Source: Rhodospirillales bacterium (GTDB lineage Bacteria; Pseudomonadota; Alphaproteobacteria; Rhodospirillales; Magnetospirillaceae). From it: a DNA stretch of 33,121 bases. Each line of letters starts with the position of its first letter. Position 1 is the stretch's first letter. The stretch covers positions 1-33,121 of the forward strand of contig JACMLB010000062.1 of assembly GCA_014379805.1 (NCBI GenBank), read 5' to 3'. Both the position numbers and the translations under genes were made by a program. The notes beneath the pieces are model-generated. The model had not been told where the DNA came from. It saw nothing but the letters and a program-made list of their open reading frames with translations, and did not search any database. Below are positions 28,942 through 33,121 of the stretch, piece by piece.

Positions 28942-30567
28942 ATGAGGGTCAATGACGACCACTTGCTGGCCCAAGCGTTCTCGCAGGCCGGCGAGGCGAT
29001 GCTGGTAACGGACGCGGCGGGCCAAGTGGTGGCCATCAACGACGAATTCGCCCGCACCACCGGCTGGTCGGCGACCTCCATCACCGGCCAATCGCTGCAA
29101 TCGCTGTGGTCGTCCGATCACGGTGCGCAGGTGGATGCCATCATGGCGGCAGTCACGTCCTCGGGCCGCTGGCAGGGTGAAGTGCTGTGCCGCCACGGCA
29201 ACGGCGTGGCGCAGTTCCACGAGGCCACGGTGACCGCCTCAGCCGCCGGGTTCGTCGCCGTGATGCCCGATGCAAAGCGCCGCCGGTTGGGCCGCATCGA
29301 CAGCCTGACCGGCCTGCCCGACCGCTCGGTCTTCATGGAACGGCTGAAAACCACCTGCGCCCAGGTCGAGCGCAAGCGCATGGCCGCCGCCGTGCTGTTC
29401 CTCGACCTGGACAATTTCAAGCATGTGAACGACACGCTGGGCCACGACGCCGGCGACCGCCTGCTGAAAGAGGCGGCGCGGCGCCTGAAATCCTGCGTGC
29501 GCGAAAGCGATACGGTGTGCCGGCTGGGCGGCGACGAATTCACCATCATCCTGGCCGGACTGAACCAGCCGGAAGAGGCCGAGGTGGTTGCCCAGCATAT
29601 CCTGACCAAGCTGGCCCATCCGTTCCATATCGGCGGGTCCATCTCGCCCATGTCTGCCAGCATCGGCATTGCCGCCCTGCCCAATGACGGCATCTCGCCC
29701 GACGAGCTGCTGCACCGGGCCGATACCGCCATGTATCAGGCCAAGCGGTCAGGCCGCGCCACCTATTACTTCTATAGCCAAGAGATGATGGCGCGCGCCA
29801 CCGAACGGGCCCAGATGGAGCGCGAATTGCGCCAGGCCCACCTTGCCGGCGAGATCGGCATCCTGTTCCAACCCGTCATGGATTTGTCCACCCGCCGCAT
29901 CACCGGCAGCCACGCCATATTGCAGTGGAACAGCCCCCGAGGCGGGCTGCTGACCGCCGACCAGTTCCTGCCCGTGGCCGAGGAATGCGGCCTGATCCGG
30001 CCCTTGGGCGAATGGCTGATGGCCAGCATCGTCGATACTTTGGTGGCATGGCGCGATGCCGGCCTGCCCCACATGAAGATCTGCGTCAGCCTGTCACGGC
30101 GTCAATTGGGCGATCTGACCCTGTTCGAGCAGTTGCTACAGGCCATGCGCGCCAACCATCTGTCCCCCGCCTTGGTGGAGTTCGAGGTTTGCGCCCATGC
30201 GCTGGGCGACGACAAACTGATGGTCAGGTCGGTGCTTGCCACCCTGTCGGCCTTTGGCGTCGGTCTGATCATCGACGATTTCGGCCACGGCCATGTGACG
30301 CTGCAAACCCTGCAACACCCCTGCCTGCGGGCGGTCAAAATCCACACCACGCTGGTCCGTGACGACAAGGCCATCGCCGGGGCGCTGATCCGCCTATCCC
30401 ACGCGCTCAACATCCCGGTCATCGCCGAGAGGGTCGATGATTGCACCCTGCTGGATGGGCTGGCCGAATCCGGCTGCGATTATGCCGAGGGTAATTTGCT
30501 CGCCCCTCCCCTGGATACTCAGGGCTTCGCCGCCTTGCTCATGGCTAGTTCGGAAATCGCAGCCTGA
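28942..30567 (+). CDS. PAS-GGDEF-EAL protein with intact GGDEF and degenerate EAL
   Basis: PAS-like N-terminus; RESDTVCRLGGDEF (I-site RxxD + GGDEF); EAL region with substituted motifs (GSHAILQW, CVSLSRRQL, EFEVCAH, DDFGHGH, VKIHTTLV, AERVDD). Confidence 0.88.
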   Translation: MRVNDDHLLAQAFSQAGEAMLVTDAAGQVVAINDEFARTTGWSATSITGQSLQSLWSSDHGAQVDAIMAAVTSSGRWQGEVLCRHGNGVAQFHEATVTASAAGFVAVMPDAKRRRLGRIDSLTGLPDRSVFMERLKTTCAQVERKRMAAAVLFLDLDNFKHVNDTLGHDAGDRLLKEAARRLKSCVRESDTVCRLGGDEFTIILAGLNQPEEAEVVAQHILTKLAHPFHIGGSISPMSASIGIAALPNDGISPDELLHRADTAMYQAKRSGRATYYFYSQEMMARATERAQMERELRQAHLAGEIGILFQPVMDLSTRRITGSHAILQWNSPRGGLLTADQFLPVAEECGLIRPLGEWLMASIVDTLVAWRDAGLPHMKICVSLSRRQLGDLTLFEQLLQAMRANHLSPALVEFEVCAHALGDDKLMVRSVLATLSAFGVGLIIDDFGHGHVTLQTLQHPCLRAVKIHTTLVRDDKAIAGALIRLSHALNIPVIAERVDDCTLLDGLAESGCDYAEGNLLAPPLDTQGFAALLMASSEIAA

Positions 30568-30641
30568 CAGGTCGTTCCACCAGATAGCGCCAGCCTGCTC
30601 CGCTGCCCTAGACTCCCACACGGCACCAACGGAGAGAGACA

Positions 30642-32039
30642 ATGGCTGAACCCCAGATCGTCCCCGTCATTCTTTCGGGGGGCGCCGGCACGCGCCTTTG
30701 GCCGCTGTCGCGCGAGCATAATCCCAAGCAGTTCCAGCACTTTGCCTCGACCCGCACCTTGCTGCAAGAAACCGTCTCCCGTTTCCCCGCCGCCCCCATG
30801 GTGGTGTGCAATAACGAGCACCGCTTCCTGGTCACCGAGCAATTGCGCGAGATCGGCGTAGCGCCCCAGGCCGTGGTGGTCGAACCCGTGGGGCGCGGCA
30901 CCGCCGCCGCCGCCACCTTCGCCGCGCTGATGCTGGAACGCTTGCCGGACACGCTGATGCTGGTGATGCCGTCGGACCATTCCATCGCCGACCCGGATGC
31001 CTTCCGCCGCGCCGTGGACGACGCCGTGGAACTGGCGAAGGCCGGGCAATTGGTCACCTTCGGGGTGCGCCCGACCGAGGCCCATACCGGCTATGGCTAC
31101 ATCCGGCGCGGCGCCCCGGCAGGCAACGGCTTCCTAGTGGAGCAATTCATCGAGAAGCCGGATGCCGCCACCGCCGCCCGCTTCCTCGCCACGGGGAAGT
31201 ATGATTGGAACAGCGGCATCTTCCTGTTCTCGGTGGGCCTGTGGCTGGATGAAATGGCCCGCTGGCAACCGGTCATGGTCTCGGCCTGCCGCCGCGCAAT
31301 CGCGCAAGGCCACGAGGATCTGGGCTTCCTGCGCCTGGACCAGCAAGCCGTGCAGCAGATGACGGGCCTGTCCATCGACCATGCGGTCATGGAAAAAACC
31401 GACCGTGCGGCCGTGGTGCCGGTCGAGATGGGCTGGTCGGATGTGGGGTCGTGGTCCAGCGTATGGCGCATGGGCGGCCCCGACGTCCATGGCAACGTGG
31501 TAACCGGCGACGTCACCGCCATCGACAGTACCAGTTGCTACCTGCGCAGCGACAAGGGCCTGCTGGCAACGGTGGGCATCGACAACCTTGTGGTGGTCGC
31601 CATGGGCGACGCCGTGCTGGTGGCCGATAAAAGCCGCGATCAGGACATCAAACTGGCGGTGGAAGCGTTGAAGGCCGCGGGCCGCAGCGAGGCCATCCAC
31701 GGCGCCCGCGTGCTGCGCCCCTGGGGCTGGTTCGAGAGTCTGGCCACCGGCCCCCGCTTCCAGGTCAAGCTGATCCAGGTAGAGCCCGGCGGACGCCTGT
31801 CCCTGCAAAAGCACTGGCACCGCAGCGAGCATTGGGTAGTGGTCACCGGCACCGCCGTGGTCACCTGTGGCGAAGAGGTGCTGGTCCTGCGCGAGAACCA
31901 ATCCACCTACATCCAGGCCGGCACCATCCACCGTTTGGAAAACCCCGGCCGCTTCCCGCTGCAAATCATCGAAGTGCAGTCGGGCGAGTATGTGGGCGAG
32001 GACGACATCGTCCGTATCGAGGACACGTATGGGCGTTAA
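30642..32039 (+). CDS. manC: Mannose-1-phosphate guanylyltransferase / mannose-6-phosphate isomerase
   Basis: VPVILSGGAGTRLWPLSREHNPKQF, FIEKPD, GGRLSLQKHWHRSEHWVVVTGTA. Confidence 0.92.
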   Translation: MAEPQIVPVILSGGAGTRLWPLSREHNPKQFQHFASTRTLLQETVSRFPAAPMVVCNNEHRFLVTEQLREIGVAPQAVVVEPVGRGTAAAATFAALMLERLPDTLMLVMPSDHSIADPDAFRRAVDDAVELAKAGQLVTFGVRPTEAHTGYGYIRRGAPAGNGFLVEQFIEKPDAATAARFLATGKYDWNSGIFLFSVGLWLDEMARWQPVMVSACRRAIAQGHEDLGFLRLDQQAVQQMTGLSIDHAVMEKTDRAAVVPVEMGWSDVGSWSSVWRMGGPDVHGNVVTGDVTAIDSTSCYLRSDKGLLATVGIDNLVVVAMGDAVLVADKSRDQDIKLAVEALKAAGRSEAIHGARVLRPWGWFESLATGPRFQVKLIQVEPGGRLSLQKHWHRSEHWVVVTGTAVVTCGEEVLVLRENQSTYIQAGTIHRLENPGRFPLQIIEVQSGEYVGEDDIVRIEDTYGR

Positions 32040-32049
32040 CCTATTTTAC

Positions 32050-32088
32050 AGCCGTTCCGCCATTCCCCGCCGAATCCGTCGAACGGCT
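32050..32088. other. Inverted repeat AGCCGTTC-N23-GAACGGCT (weak terminator of manC or regulatory site)
   Basis: Perfect 8-bp arms at 32050-32057 and 32081-32088 in the manC/PEP-CTERM intergenic region; only a short T run follows. Confidence 0.45.
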
Positions 32089-32144
32089 TTACAGCAGGGC
32101 GCCAGCGTCAGCGGTAATAGATTGTTTTGTCACAACATTTTTAC

Positions 32145-32160
32145 TGGCACGGTTCTTGGA
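32145..32160 (+). promoter_or_regulatory. Sigma-54-like -24/-12 element
   Basis: TGGCAC-GGTTC-TTGGA; matches TGGCAC-N5-TTGCA except GG instead of GC at -12; about 58 nt upstream of the ATG at 32219. Confidence 0.5.
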
Positions 32161-32218
32161 ATGTAAGTGACTGAGGCCCATCGCCTCGCCGCCGCATCCT
32201 TCATAAGGACGACCTGCC

Positions 32219-32869
32219 ATGAAGCTTTCGTATTTCCTCGGCGCCCTTGCCATTGGCCTTGCTGCCTCGGTCACTGCCAACGCTGCGCCCATCGTGACGG
32301 CCGTCACCGCCGACAACCCGGCGGCCATTTCCGGCGTCACCATCAGTGCCCAGGGCGATGTCAGCCTGACCAAAACCTTTTCCAACACCACCCCCATCAC
32401 CCTGATTTTCACGGTGGCGCACACCCAGGGCGGCGGCAGCAAGTTCGCTTTCAATGAGACCATCCTCAACAACAGCGGCGTCGCCTGGAGCGATTTCCAC
32501 TTCCAGATCATCGAGCCGACCGACGCGCCCGGCAACGGTGTGGTGTTCACCTCGTTCCAGCAGTCCACCCTGACCGGCTTCGACCTGCTGGGCCCAAGCC
32601 AGACGCTGCCAGGATTCCCTCAGAGCGGCCCGCGTAGCCTGAACTTCATTGCTGACCCGACCTCGCTGCCCAGCGGCAGCAGCACCCTCGCTTCGTTCGA
32701 CATCAGCCCGTTCGACCCCGGTGAAGGCAACACCTACACCTTCCGGCTGGTCCAGACCCCGACCTTCGGCAACAATCCTCCGGTTGACGTTCCCGAGCCG
32801 GCTTCCATGACCATTCTGGGCGCCGGCCTGCTGGGCCTGTCGCGTCTGGCCCGTCGCCGCCGCGCCTAA
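32219..32869 (+). CDS. PEP-CTERM sorting-domain protein
   Basis: Signal peptide MKLSYFLGALAIGLAASVTANAA and C-terminal VPEPASMTILGAGLLGLSRLARRRRA; AAGGA Shine-Dalgarno. Confidence 0.92.
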   Translation: MKLSYFLGALAIGLAASVTANAAPIVTAVTADNPAAISGVTISAQGDVSLTKTFSNTTPITLIFTVAHTQGGGSKFAFNETILNNSGVAWSDFHFQIIEPTDAPGNGVVFTSFQQSTLTGFDLLGPSQTLPGFPQSGPRSLNFIADPTSLPSGSSTLASFDISPFDPGEGNTYTFRLVQTPTFGNNPPVDVPEPASMTILGAGLLGLSRLARRRRA

Positions 32870-32879
32870 TCTGTCCCGA

Positions 32880-32906
32880 GGCGGCATCCGGTGGGTGCCG
32901 CCTTTT
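32880..32906 (+). terminator. Rho-independent terminator after the PEP-CTERM gene
   Basis: GGCGGCAtccggtgggTGCCGCC followed by TTTT. Confidence 0.8.
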
Positions 32907-33017
32907 AACCCCGGTCGTCATCCCAGGCGAAGACCCACGACTGTCCGGTTTAAATCAGACTGTCATCCCGAACGACCAACGGGAGGAGCAACCGTCTTCC
33001 CGAAAAAAATCTAGATG

Positions 33018-33102
33018 AACCGGCTGTGCTCCGCGTCAAGGCGCGCGCCAGCGGCGCGCCCGCTTCGCGGCTGTCGGCCTTGACGCGTGCGCGCTCCCGG
33101 TT
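33018..33102. repeat. Nested inverted repeat (REP/BIME-like intergenic element)
   Basis: AACCGG (33018-33023) / CCGGTT (33097-33102) outside GCGTCAAGG (33033-33041) / CCTTGACGC (33078-33086), with a GC-rich quasi-palindromic centre. Confidence 0.55.
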
Positions 33103-33121
33103 CGTTGTGCTTAGCATGGCG

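Overview
This is a GC-rich window, probably from an alphaproteobacterium of Magnetospirillum/Rhodospirillales type (inferred from protein style only). The left edge (1-4375) is a DUF2126 / ATP-grasp-alpha-E fusion / transglutaminase operon. The rest (about 4362-32869) reads as an exopolysaccharide and PEP-CTERM (exosortase A-type) locus. It carries several glycosyltransferases, galE, manC, two FemAB/BcsL-like acyltransferases, an FkbM methyltransferase, two polysaccharide deacetylases, two paralogous flippases, an exosortase-associated O-antigen-ligase-like protein, a HAD-UbiA fusion, a PAS-GGDEF-(degenerate EAL) protein and two PEP-CTERM proteins. The most notable signal is a pair of paralogous large proteins with a putative PcRGLX/YetA-like (polysaccharide lyase-like) core. 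One is a 776-aa Sec-exported stand-alone protein. The other is embedded in a ~1391-aa RTX-like protein with a 561-bp tandem duplication and Thr/Pro linkers. Other signals: mirrored deacetylase-flippase gene pairs on opposite strands, sigma-54-like -24/-12 elements upstream of both PEP-CTERM genes with a recurring TTTACA motif, an unannotated-looking small membrane ORF, and a nested inverted repeat at the right edge. No exosortase, PrsK/PrsR, tRNA, rRNA, CRISPR or transposase was seen. All family assignments come from reading motifs, not from database searches.
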